This document shows positions 16,617 through 25,002 of a DNA stretch of 46,976 bases, piece after piece. The notes beneath the pieces are model-generated. The model did not search any database, had not been told where the DNA came from, and saw only the letters and a program-made list of their open reading frames with translations. The DNA lies in NCBI GenBank assembly GCA_030605085.1, contig JAUWBH010000022.1, positions 1-46,976 on the forward strand. The letters are read 5' to 3'. The stretch's first letter is position 1, and each line of letters starts with the position of its first letter. The stretch is from Promethearchaeota archaeon. Its GTDB lineage: Archaea; Asgardarchaeota; Lokiarchaeia; Sigynarchaeales; SOKP01. The position numbers and the translations under genes are program-made.

Positions 16617-17405
16617 TCATTGAAACATACTAATTAATTCTGTTAGTTTTGATATTATTCTATTTGCTCCATAATTCGATTTAGATTTATTTTGATGAGA
16701 ATCTTGTTGATTCAAATTATAATCTGTTATTAATGTTTTATCACCAATTTCCTTGCGCCGTATTAAAATCGAATAAATTCCAGCAGCGTTAGCTCCATGT
16801 ATGTCTTCGGGTGCGTCTCCTATAAAAATAACTTCTTTAGCAAGAAGCCTTGTTTCTTTAAGAGCAAACGAAAAAATCTTTGGATCGGGTTTTTTTACTC
16901 CGACTTCTCCCGAGACTATTATTGAATCAAATAATTTAAGTAGACCTAAATCTGAAAGTAAATCGTAAATATGTGGGGGATGATCGTAGTTAGAAATAAT
17001 AGCGAGGATTTTATCCTTCTTTAATGCGTTCAACACAGGCAAAGTATCCGGATCAAATGTTAAATATTTTTCCCACGCGTTAATACATGTAATAGCGATA
17101 TCGCTTAATTCTTTTTTCTTTAAATCTATTCCTAATTCTGTACAGTGAACCTTAATCTTGCGTTCGAAAACTGTTAAACCATCGTCTTTAGAGGGAGGTG
17201 CAGGTTTTCCGAGAAAGCCGTTACAATGCTTCGCAAAAGATTCTTTTGATATTTCTAAGCCACAATTCTTTAAACAATTGTAAAAAGTTGAAAGCCAATC
17301 GGACCACGCTTTAGACATATTATTATAAATCAAAAGGGTTCCGTATACGTCGAAAAACACTCCCTTAATTGTCTTATCCAATTTTACATTACGAATATCG
17401 TCCAT
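16617..17405 (-). CDS. HAD-superfamily hydrolase
   Basis: 262 aa. All four HAD motifs are visible: D-V-Y-G-T (nucleophile D19), S-N-Y-D, the Lys in K-K-P-D-P-K-I-F, and G-D-A-P-E-D. The D-x-Y-G-T form and the helical cap (about 30-110) place it with the haloacid dehalogenase/phosphatase subfamily IA proteins. The Tyr at the second position of the DxD pair is normal for this subgroup. The final 40 residues are low-complexity and Asn/Ser-rich. A GAGGTAAC site precedes the ATG. Probably a small-molecule phosphatase. Confidence 0.88.
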   Translation of the reverse strand: MDDIRNVKLDKTIKGVFFDVYGTLLIYNNMSKAWSDWLSTFYNCLKNCGLEISKESFAKHCNGFLGKPAPPSKDDGLTVFERKIKVHCTELGIDLKKKELSDIAITCINAWEKYLTFDPDTLPVLNALKKDKILAIISNYDHPPHIYDLLSDLGLLKLFDSIIVSGEVGVKKPDPKIFSFALKETRLLAKEVIFIGDAPEDIHGANAAGIYSILIRRKEIGDKTLITDYNLNQQDSHQNKSKSNYGANRIISKLTELISMFQ

Positions 17406-17526
17406 TAATGTTACCTCTTTTCAAAATTTAATTCTGAAATTCTTTTAAATTTTATTATTGAACAAATATTATAACTATTTTGTAGCTAATTTAAAGCTTT
17501 AAATGATAAAATTAAAAGGTAATTAT

Positions 17527-18456
17527 ATGACTATAAAACTCAATCGAATTGATGTCCATCATCATGTACTTCCTCCCGAATACATCAAATCTCTGGCCAA
17601 TATCGGTGTAACCACGGCTGTAGGTGAGCCCTTCCCAGAATGGACTCCTGAGCGCTCTATATCGATGATGGATCGCCAAGGCATCGCTGTAGCAATTACA
17701 TCTGTTTCAGCCCCGGGGATTTATTTTGGAAATCGTACATTTGCTCAAGAACTAGCGCGTCAATGTAACGAATTCTCTGCTCGGATTTTAAGAAAATATC
17801 CCAAACGATTTGGTGCTTTTGCCGTGTTGCCCATACCTGATATGAAAGCTTCATTGGTTGAATTAGAATACGCACTGGACACATTAGAGTTAGATGGAGT
17901 GGTGCTATTAACTAGTATAGATGGCGTGTATATAGGTGATCCCTCGTTCAATGATCTTTTCTCCAAATTAAACCGTCGTGAAGCTGTGGTATTTGTTCAC
18001 CCTAATTCTCCCCCTCCTGATAAATTACCTATGGTTAGCTTCCGACCAGCGATTTTAGAATTTGTTTTCGATACTACAAGAGCAATAGCGAATTTAATAC
18101 ATAGCGGTACAGTAAAACGCTTTCCAAATATTCGTTTTATTTTTTCGCACGCTGGTGGAACGATCCCTTACATAACATGGAGAATTTCCTTTGGGAAGAA
18201 AAGACTCATTAATTATCTCAAACACTTCTATTACGATGTTGCTTTTTCGTCAACTCGCTATACTCTCCCTTCTCTTCAAGAATTAGTGGCCCCAACGCAA
18301 ATACTTTTTGGTAGTGATTATCCATTCCTTCCCGAACCAATGGCCGCAAAAATGATCGAACAGTTAGAAGGTTACGATAGATTCGATGCTAATATTCAAA
18401 GATCTATCGAACAAGATAACGCTCTTTCTCTTTTTCCAAGACTTACTCATCGTTAA
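17527..18456 (+). CDS. Amidohydrolase, ACMSD-like (amidohydrolase 2 family)
   Basis: 309 aa from ATG 17527, which has AAAAGGT upstream; a further ATG lies at 17503. It is a metal-dependent TIM barrel. Metal-site motifs are D-V-H-H-H at the N-terminus, V-H-P-N-S after strand 4, F-S-H-A-G-G, and the catalytic Asp in F-G-S-D-Y-P-F. Relatives include 2-amino-3-carboxymuconate semialdehyde decarboxylase and other decarboxylases or hydratases of aromatic and keto acids. Codon use looks less AT-rich than in neighbouring genes, and the family is chiefly bacterial, so acquisition by transfer is possible. Exact reaction unknown. Confidence 0.87.
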   Translation: MTIKLNRIDVHHHVLPPEYIKSLANIGVTTAVGEPFPEWTPERSISMMDRQGIAVAITSVSAPGIYFGNRTFAQELARQCNEFSARILRKYPKRFGAFAVLPIPDMKASLVELEYALDTLELDGVVLLTSIDGVYIGDPSFNDLFSKLNRREAVVFVHPNSPPPDKLPMVSFRPAILEFVFDTTRAIANLIHSGTVKRFPNIRFIFSHAGGTIPYITWRISFGKKRLINYLKHFYYDVAFSSTRYTLPSLQELVAPTQILFGSDYPFLPEPMAAKMIEQLEGYDRFDANIQRSIEQDNALSLFPRLTHR

Positions 18457-18829
18457 TGATTTTCTATTTAGAAATATTAAGAATCAATTCTTAGAAATCA
18501 GAATGATATAACTGCCTTAGACTAAACATTTTTATCGTCTTTCAAAAAGAATATATTAATCAAGGATCGTATTATCTGATATTATCAAGATGTAATAATG
18601 AGATGATGTTTAATAAATCAGTAAATTAGCGATCTATAATCAATATAAAGGATATTTTCATTTGATAATATTATGAAGACACGGGAAGTATTACGATTAC
18701 TACGAATCTCAAGACCAACATTATATTACAAAACTATATGCAAACATTAAGATATTACATAAAATTGGAAGTACTTTTTTTAATTTTTAAGTTGAAAATT
18801 CAATAATAGATTGAAATTTTACTTAAAAC
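18457..18829. other. Intergenic region carrying mobile-element debris
   Basis: AT-rich, with no complete gene. It contains the IS607 recombinase stub described separately. Otherwise I see no feature here. Confidence 0.4.
18673..18750 (+). pseudogene. IS607-type serine recombinase (TnpA), N-terminal HTH stub
   Basis: ATG 18673 opens a 25-codon frame reading MKTREVLRLLRISRPTLYYK followed by TICKH and TAA. IS607 TnpA proteins begin with exactly this type of MerR-like helix-turn-helix (T-R-E-V-x-x-L-L-x-I-S-R-P-T-L-Y). The serine-recombinase domain that should follow is absent. The match is short but specific. IS607 elements usually also carry tnpB and its guide RNA; a TnpB-type RNA end occurs elsewhere in this window. 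Confidence 0.6.
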
Positions 18830-18879
18830 TTGACTTTCAAAGATAGAAAGTTGCTAAATTACATTTTTCATTTCAAATA

Positions 18880-18975
18880 AATTTTGTCGGACATCTCTGA
18901 AATGCCTGTATTATATCATTTCAATTAAGAAAATTTTTATATTCTTTAAAAATAAATAAAAAAGCCGACAGAATT
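18880..18975. repeat. 11-bp inverted repeat flanking 74 bp
   Basis: AATTTTGTCGG at 18880-18890 pairs with CCGACAGAATT at 18965-18975 with a single mismatch. The GTCGG/CCGAC core is notable in such AT-rich DNA. It may be the ends of a small non-coding element or of a decayed insertion sequence. Confidence 0.3.
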
Positions 18976-19160
18976 CAAAAAGTCCTAACAATTATTTGTT
19001 CCTTGCCATTTAACATGATCTCGTAAGTATCTTTAATCTTGATTACAAAGAGAATGTGTTCTTAAAAATATCGTCTGGTGGCAAACCATTACCTTATATT
19101 ATCAATAATAGTACTCTTAATATGGAAAAATTTATATATCACTGGTACAAATATATATTC

Positions 19161-20870
19161 ATGGTATTCATGTTTGAAAAAAAAGTTAAAACAAAATATG
19201 GTACTTATATATATCTTTGCTTGGGACATACAAAATGGATAAACGGAAAATCCAAGCGAACATGGGAAGTCACCCTCGGCCGTAAAGATCAAATTGAGGA
19301 AATTCTGCCCATGATAAAGCGAAAGCTGTCTGGAAGCCTCCCAAAGCCCAGAGTACGTGCATTTGGTTTAATATATGGTCTATATTCGATTTCCAAAGAA
19401 CTAGAACTAAGTGATATCATCAATAAATGCGTGTCCAAACGAAAACAAGGATTTTCGGTCGGTGAATATCTTACGATCCTGGTTATAAATCGCGCAGTTG
19501 CGTTAAATTCCAAGAGCCGAGTCCAAGATTGGTTTAATAAGACCTCATTATCACGGCACTTTCAAGGGAAATCCGGCGCCTTATCTCCACAGAATATTTG
19601 GGATCAGATGAGCTATTTAGATAAGGAAACCATTAGAACCATTGAAGAATTAATATGTAAGAAATTGTTTTCTGGATTCCAACATCAATCTGATTGCTTT
19701 TTATTTGATCCAACCAATTTTTTCACCTATATTCGCGACTATAAGAAGAATTCCATCGCCCAACGGGGATATAACAAGAAAAAGAGAAATGATCTGCGGC
19801 AAATCTGTACCTCCCTGTTAGTAACCCGAAATGAGTACAATATACCGGTAATGCACGAGACCTACGAAGGAAACACCCCCGATATAACGCATTTCAAACA
19901 GGTGCTCCCCCTTATAGAACGCCGTTTTAAAGCCATTGAGCTCGAATTACCCAAGATCACGTTGGTATTTGACAAAGGAAATAATTCGAAAGACATATTT
20001 AAGTTCTTGGATTCTAAACACATCCATTTCGTCAGCAGCGTTCGACCCTCAATGAAAATTGCCAAAAAGCTCTTGGATTTGCCCTTATCAAAATACGAAG
20101 AGTTATGGAAAAAGGATAATGGACGGAAGGTATTTGGTTATCGGACTACGACAAGTGTATATCTTGGTAAAGCAAAACAAAATACATTAATCGTTACTTT
20201 TGACGAGGATACCCGTGCCTTACAGGAACACAATCTTGATAAATCAATTGGCAAGGCAATTTCGGAATTGAAGGTGTTCCTTGAGACAAAGTTAAATACA
20301 AAGCCGCAATGGAAAGATTCAGAAAAAGTGGCTTTAAAAATCAATCGAGACATTCTTAAAACCAAGAATTTACGCGCAATCATCGCATATTCCCTACAAA
20401 AAGCGAATAATCAGTTGGACTTATCGTGGAGAATTGACGATATCGCACGAGAGGAATGCGTGAAAAATTTTGGAAAATCCATCCTTTTTTCTAACAGAAA
20501 CGAGTGGAGCTTATTAGAAATAGTTAAAACATATCGCGCGCAAATCGGGGTAGAACGGCAATTTAAAGAATTGAATAAAAGGAGCAGGATTAGCGTCATG
20601 CCCATGTATCACTGGACGGATCAAAAGATAAGAGCGCACGTGTTTATTAGCGTGTTAGCTTTACTTCTCTCTAATTTACTTTATCGGAAAATCCAATTAT
20701 CTGAGATACATGGCTCCAAGGACAAATGTTTTGAGGCTTTAGAGGATATAAAAGAAATCCATCTAAATTACGACGATGATCTTCCTCCTGATGTGGTCAT
20801 TACCCAGATGTCATCCTTGCAACGCAAGTTATTTAAAACTTTGAATTTAAAGCGATTTATTAAAAAGTAA
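19161..20870 (+). CDS. Transposase, IS1634 group of the IS4 superfamily
   Basis: 570 aa from ATG 19161 (ATG 19170 equally possible). An upstream in-frame ATG at 19056 would add 35 residues that do not look like transposase. The conserved start region (Y-G-T-Y-I-Y-L, W-I-N-G-K-S-K-R) and DDE catalytic residues are visible: D183 in L-F-D-P-T-N-F-F, D271 in V-F-D-K-G-N-N, and E465 in Y-R-A-Q-I-G-V-E-R-Q-F-K. The last belongs to the Y-R-E-K signature of IS4-type enzymes. The frame is uninterrupted, so the element may be active or recent. Base use is less AT-rich than in neighbours. Confidence 0.85.
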   Translation: MVFMFEKKVKTKYGTYIYLCLGHTKWINGKSKRTWEVTLGRKDQIEEILPMIKRKLSGSLPKPRVRAFGLIYGLYSISKELELSDIINKCVSKRKQGFSVGEYLTILVINRAVALNSKSRVQDWFNKTSLSRHFQGKSGALSPQNIWDQMSYLDKETIRTIEELICKKLFSGFQHQSDCFLFDPTNFFTYIRDYKKNSIAQRGYNKKKRNDLRQICTSLLVTRNEYNIPVMHETYEGNTPDITHFKQVLPLIERRFKAIELELPKITLVFDKGNNSKDIFKFLDSKHIHFVSSVRPSMKIAKKLLDLPLSKYEELWKKDNGRKVFGYRTTTSVYLGKAKQNTLIVTFDEDTRALQEHNLDKSIGKAISELKVFLETKLNTKPQWKDSEKVALKINRDILKTKNLRAIIAYSLQKANNQLDLSWRIDDIAREECVKNFGKSILFSNRNEWSLLEIVKTYRAQIGVERQFKELNKRSRISVMPMYHWTDQKIRAHVFISVLALLLSNLLYRKIQLSEIHGSKDKCFEALEDIKEIHLNYDDDLPPDVVITQMSSLQRKLFKTLNLKRFIKK

Positions 20871-20969
20871 TTTTTCTATAGTGGCAAACATGGATATATT
20901 TTTCAATTAGAACCCATTTTATCCCATCATACAATAATAACTTTGAAAGTTAAGTAAAAATAGAAAATC

Positions 20970-20978
20970 TTTATATAG
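20970..20978 (+). promoter_or_regulatory. TATA box of the GPH symporter at 21078
   Basis: TTTATATAG preceded by an A-rich stretch suitable for a BRE. The expected start of transcription is near 21003, giving a leader of about 75 nt. The same TTTAWATAG form precedes the other transporter copies. Confidence 0.55.
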
Positions 20979-21077
20979 GAAAATGTACCTATACTTTATT
21001 TAATTAAAGTCTAGAAACTTTAATTTTTAGCATCTAAATAAAAAAATAAAAAACAATAGAAATTTGGAGAATTTAAA

Positions 21078-22487
21078 ATGACTGAAGAATCTGAATCTGA
21101 TTTATCAGAATGGGAGCAAATATCTTTGAGGAAGACGTTTCACTACTCTTTTGGTTATCTTCTTGTATTTTTTATGGGGGGATTTTTTACTGCGTGGGTT
21201 TTCTACTATTATCAAGTGGAACTTGGCTTACCTGTTCTTCTTCTGATGATTGCATATGTAATCTATGCCCTATGGAACATGATCAACGACCCTCTCATAG
21301 GATATCTTACCGATCGACCTTTTAAATGGTCTAAAAAATACGGATTTCGAGCTCCTTGGATGATGATAGGAGTAATACCATATATAATATGCTGGTGGTT
21401 TTTATTTGCAGTTCCCGATAGTTTGGTTGAGAATTCCGACCCGTGGCCACTTTTTTGGTATTTTATAATCGTATCATGTTTATTCGATTTGTTTTACTCT
21501 ATATTTAGTACACACATTAATGCCGGTTTTACCATATATTTCCGTACGGATGCTGAACGCAGGAGATCAAGCGCAATCAATACAACATTTCCGACGATAA
21601 TACAGCTCTTTATAGGATTTACAGTACCTCTTATTTATATTTATGGGGATAGAAATTCGATGATTTTAGCGCAATCTGTTGTAGTCTTATTGTTAATCAT
21701 TATTGTTATATTATTGATACCCGGGATACGTGAAACAGAGGAAATAAAGGAAGCCTTTCTTCGGGGATATCAAGAGAGAGGGAGAGATCCCTACTTTAAA
21801 ACAATAAGATTTGCGTTCACACGGAGAAATTTCGTTGCTACCCTCATCGTTTTTGTGATGTTGAGTTTAGGGGGTGCATTAGCTGGTGCATCTGGAGTCT
21901 ATTTCATGAAGGATGTCTTAAGATTGCCCATATACAACGCTGTATTCACATCATTAGCATGGTTTATTGGTTATATTTGCTTCATACCTTTCTGGAGTAA
22001 TGTTTCTAAGCGTATTAGTCATGGAAAATCAATGAAATTAAGTTGTGTATTAATCGCTTTAGTTTATCTTCCGCAATTATGGATAACAACCTTAATTGAA
22101 GCTATAATATTTGCATTTATAGGTGGCTTTGTTGCAGGTAGTTTTTGGGTCAATTTAGGGCCAGTTGCTGCAGATGTAAATGATGAGATCACAACTTCGA
22201 CCGGTAAGCATCAAGAAGCAACGTACGAGGGAATTAGAACGCTTTTTTTTCGATTGGCCTTTATTGGTATGCCTGTCATTATGGCAGTAATTTTTATTGC
22301 CACAGATTATAATCCCGATCCTCTTGCTGTACAAACACCTCTGGCAATATGGGGAATACGGATACTTGCTGGACTGATACCCTCTATTTGTGGTTTAATA
22401 GCATTTATTATCATGTATAAGTACTACGACCTCATCGGAGAGAAACAACAAGCATTCAAAAGGAAGTTAAAGGAAATGGGTCTTTAA
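21078..22487 (+). CDS. GPH-family sugar:cation symporter (MelB-like)
   Basis: 469 aa with 12 membrane helices. The family signature in helix 2 is clear: W-N-M-I-N-D-P-L-I-G-Y-L-T-D-R (about 66-80), with the following K-W-S-K-K-Y-G-x-R-A-P-W loop. In MelB of enterobacteria this helix reads W-D-x-x-N-D; here the first Asp is Asn (N67), which may alter cation coupling. C-terminal L-A-I-W-G-I-R is also typical. It imports glycosides, pentoses or hexuronides with H+ or Na+. A GGAG lies about 12 nt before ATG. It is the distant, intact relative of the array at 38.6-46.7 kb and lacks their K-L-K-x-L-x-I-Y-R end (here K-L-K-E-M-G-L). Confidence 0.9.
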   Translation: MTEESESDLSEWEQISLRKTFHYSFGYLLVFFMGGFFTAWVFYYYQVELGLPVLLLMIAYVIYALWNMINDPLIGYLTDRPFKWSKKYGFRAPWMMIGVIPYIICWWFLFAVPDSLVENSDPWPLFWYFIIVSCLFDLFYSIFSTHINAGFTIYFRTDAERRRSSAINTTFPTIIQLFIGFTVPLIYIYGDRNSMILAQSVVVLLLIIIVILLIPGIRETEEIKEAFLRGYQERGRDPYFKTIRFAFTRRNFVATLIVFVMLSLGGALAGASGVYFMKDVLRLPIYNAVFTSLAWFIGYICFIPFWSNVSKRISHGKSMKLSCVLIALVYLPQLWITTLIEAIIFAFIGGFVAGSFWVNLGPVAADVNDEITTSTGKHQEATYEGIRTLFFRLAFIGMPVIMAVIFIATDYNPDPLAVQTPLAIWGIRILAGLIPSICGLIAFIIMYKYYDLIGEKQQAFKRKLKEMGL

Positions 22488-22523
22488 GATTTGAGCGTAT
22501 AAAAAATCAAATAAAGATAAATC

Positions 22524-22538
22524 TTTTTTTTTTTTTTT
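22524..22538 (+). terminator. T15 run after the GPH symporter
   Basis: A 15-T tract 37 nt past the stop, the longest T-run in this part of the window. It fits archaeal U-tract termination. Confidence 0.5.
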
Positions 22539-22613
22539 GAATGTCATCATTAATTTTATTAAACTTTGTTTATTTTACATTTTCGTGTTCCCTTTACAAA
22601 TTGACATTACTTA

Positions 22614-23411
22614 TTATAATAGAAAATCAAGAATAGTTTTAACCACTATTTCCGTTTCTTCCGTGTAAAGTAAATGTGGGCTATTATCAAATAAAGCGAG
22701 TTTCGCTCCAGAAATTAATTCGGCTAACATTGCACCGTTTTGTGGGGGAACGAGAATATCTTTCTTACCATGCATTACCAAAGTAGGAGTATCGATATTT
22801 TTAAGTCTTCTATACGAATTAAACCTCATTACAGCACCTACTTGGCGTAAAAAGCTTTTTGGATTAGTCGGTATAATGAGGGATCTTCGTACATAATCTT
22901 CTATATATTCCGAATTGTTTTTGATAAAATCTTTGGTAAATAAAATTGGAAGCGACCTTCTAATCATTTCTTCTTGCGTCATTCCTTTTGTGTCTTGGGA
23001 TATGAGTAGTAGTACTTTTCTTGATGGAGGAACTGACTTTGACCCCCCGCAATTTGTTGAGCAGAGAATAAGTTTTTCTACCTTCTCGGGATGGATAAGG
23101 ACCAGTTCTTGAGCAATCATACCTCCCATTGAACTACCAATAACAAATGCTTTCTCTATATTTAAAGCATCCATTAAACCCGCAGTATCGTCAGCCATAA
23201 TTTTAATTGAATACTGCATATCAGGTTGGTCCGTTCTTCCAGCGCCCCTATTATCGAATATCACGGTTTTAAAACTTTTTGAAACCATTTCTATAAAAGG
23301 AGCATGATTCTTGTAAATATTGTGGTTTAGCCCCCCAATCACCATGAAAGGGTGGCCATCACCAAGAATTTCGTAATGCATGTTAATATCGTTTACTTTA
23401 ACCTTAGGCAA
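22614..23411 (-). CDS. Alpha/beta-hydrolase
   Basis: 265 aa. Complete alpha/beta-hydrolase with nucleophile elbow G-S-S-M-G-G, catalytic Asp in H-G-K-K-D-I-L-V and catalytic His in S-P-H-L-L near the end. The oxyanion region is V-I-G-G-L-N-H, and D-N-R-G-A-G-R-T follows strand 4 as in 3-oxoadipate enol-lactonase and proline-iminopeptidase-like enzymes. Start is TTG with GAGGGGA 5-10 nt upstream. It follows the SDR gene by 30 bp and is probably co-transcribed. Esterase, lactonase or C-C hydrolase are all possible. Confidence 0.88.
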   Translation of the reverse strand: MPKVKVNDINMHYEILGDGHPFMVIGGLNHNIYKNHAPFIEMVSKSFKTVIFDNRGAGRTDQPDMQYSIKIMADDTAGLMDALNIEKAFVIGSSMGGMIAQELVLIHPEKVEKLILCSTNCGGSKSVPPSRKVLLLISQDTKGMTQEEMIRRSLPILFTKDFIKNNSEYIEDYVRRSLIIPTNPKSFLRQVGAVMRFNSYRRLKNIDTPTLVMHGKKDILVPPQNGAMLAELISGAKLALFDNSPHLLYTEETEIVVKTILDFLL

Positions 23412-23441
23412 TAGAATCCCCTCTACGAATAGTTAATTTTT

Positions 23442-24347
23442 CTATATATAATCTTCAATATTTATTCCATGTTTGTGGAAATTTTCTTTCATATTGTTAA
23501 AACGCATTTCATGATATTGCAACAAAAAGTTTTCATATTCTTTAAGATCTCGACCTTTTATGGCTAAAATATCTGTTGTTGAACTCAAATCAAATATATA
23601 TAATTGATTCTTTATAATTCCCCGGATATATTTTTTTACAGCACGATCAGGCGACATACCAGCACTTGTAAAATCATCCATCATCGATTTATATACTTCG
23701 AGCAATTTTTCCTTTCCAAAAGCCTCCAGAAGTTTTGGTGGGTACCTTACTTCCGTTGTATCGAGATTAAAAATATTAGTTTTTATAACTGATGGACATA
23801 TTACTGAAACATTTATACCAACATTTTTAAGTCGTGAGTAAAGAGCTTCTGAAAGTCCAACCACGGCAAATTTTGATGTAATATAAGGAAACGGTTCTGA
23901 TGAGCCAAAAAGACCCGCTCCTGACGAGACATTTGCAATGTGACCGGAACCTCTTTCGAGCATACGCGGTAAAAAAGCTTTAATCGAATAAATTATACTC
24001 CATAAATTTGTATCGATTACTTTTTTCCAATCTTCTAAAATTATATTTTCTATGTCACCGCCAATAGCTATTCCCGCATTATTTATTAGAAGATCAACAT
24101 CCCCTAATTTGGAATAAAATTCTTTAGCAGCATTTTCCAAATCTTCAAATTTAGTTACATCACACTTACCGGCAAATACTTTCGCTCCTAGTTTTTCCAC
24201 TTCGTTTTTAACATCTTCTAAATTCTCCATGTTAATGTCTGTGATAAAAAGATTCATTCCTAATTTTGCTAAGGCGAGCGCGAAAGAACGTCCGATTCCA
24301 CTAGCAGCTCCGGTAATAAAACCGTTCTTATCTTTAAAATCTTCCAT
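23442..24347 (-). CDS. Short-chain dehydrogenase/reductase
   Basis: 301 aa. Motifs: T-G-A-A-S-G-I-G-R coenzyme loop near residue 13, D after strand 2 (F-I-T-D-I-N) suggesting NAD(H), C-D-V-T, N-N-A-G, catalytic Ser in N-V-S-S-G and Y-I-T-S-K. The core is close to bacterial SDRs acting on steroids or 3-hydroxyacyl substrates. An extension of about 60 residues follows the core. First gene of a two-gene unit with the alpha/beta-hydrolase. Confidence 0.9.
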   Translation of the reverse strand: MEDFKDKNGFITGAASGIGRSFALALAKLGMNLFITDINMENLEDVKNEVEKLGAKVFAGKCDVTKFEDLENAAKEFYSKLGDVDLLINNAGIAIGGDIENIILEDWKKVIDTNLWSIIYSIKAFLPRMLERGSGHIANVSSGAGLFGSSEPFPYITSKFAVVGLSEALYSRLKNVGINVSVICPSVIKTNIFNLDTTEVRYPPKLLEAFGKEKLLEVYKSMMDDFTSAGMSPDRAVKKYIRGIIKNQLYIFDLSSTTDILAIKGRDLKEYENFLLQYHEMRFNNMKENFHKHGINIEDYI

Positions 24348-24427
24348 ACTTTTTCGATCCTACATTGATAATAATAAGAATAATTATTCTTAATAAAATT
24401 TTAATTAATAAAATTGTCTAATGCTTA

Positions 24428-24910
24428 TTAGGATTCTTGAATCTGTTTCAATCTATTTTTAATCATTGATTTCACTTGTTCTAGCTCATTAAGAGCAATT
24501 TGATATTTACCCTGCATAAAATCGTGCGTAGCATCTAGATATAGCTTGTCGATATCTTCAGGAAATTTATCTTTTAATTTTGCTCTTGCTGCAAACACTT
24601 TAGGAGCGGTATCAATATATTTTGACCAAATTTCGTCGTAATTTTCAGGAAATCTAGGAATTCTCTTCTCTGCTTCTGGAAATGGTGGAAATCTTTTATG
24701 AGGTTCCTTTTGATACCAGTATGCTACGCTTGAATAATCGTTTTCAAAATTATTCGCATGACCATGTTCTATCGTCCATTTAATTCTTTTTTTAAATCTG
24801 ATAGGATCGTTAATATACCAACGATACATTCCATTATTTCCGGAATAGTCAAAATTTTCAACGAGGTGAAATCCTGTATAAGGTCCAGAATATTCATATT
24901 TTGAACAATT
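24428..24910 (-). pseudogene. GH172 (DUF2961) glycoside hydrolase, C-terminal remnant
   Basis: The frame is open from 25057, but family sequence starts only near 24900 (S-G-P-Y-T-G-F-H). It then follows the DUF2961 end closely: M-Y-R-W-Y-I-N-D-P-I, K-W-T-I-E-H-G-H-A-N, D-Y-S-S-V-A-Y-W-Y-Q. About 75 C-terminal residues are helical. DUF2961 enzymes (GH172, including difructose-anhydride synthase and arabinofuranosidase types) need about 350-400 aa and hexamerise; here the N-terminal half is missing. The upstream part of the frame is AT-rich, Lys-rich junk overlapping the end of the peptidase gene. Confidence 0.75.
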
Positions 24911-25002
24911 TAAAATGAAGATAATAGAAATGGGATTATAACAAAAATTTTTTATTTCTTTTTTTTTATTTCTAATTTTTGGAAAAAAAGATTTTAATTG
25001 AA

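Larger units (their letters stand above)
18830..20953 (+). mobile_element. Insertion sequence around the IS1634/IS4-type transposase (tentative bounds)
   Basis: The ends are tentative. TTGACTTTCAAAGATA (18830-18845) is matched in inverted orientation by TAACTTTGAAAGTTAA (20938-20953) with two mismatches, which would give a 2.1-kb element. The right copy is itself self-complementary, no target-site duplication is obvious, and the left spacer is long, so the bounds may be wrong. Only the transposase gene itself is certain. Confidence 0.3.

Noticed and set aside
18830..20953. Proposed terminal inverted repeats of the insertion sequence taken as proven
   Set aside because: The right copy is self-complementary, there is no clear target duplication and the left spacer is long; kept only as a low-confidence feature.
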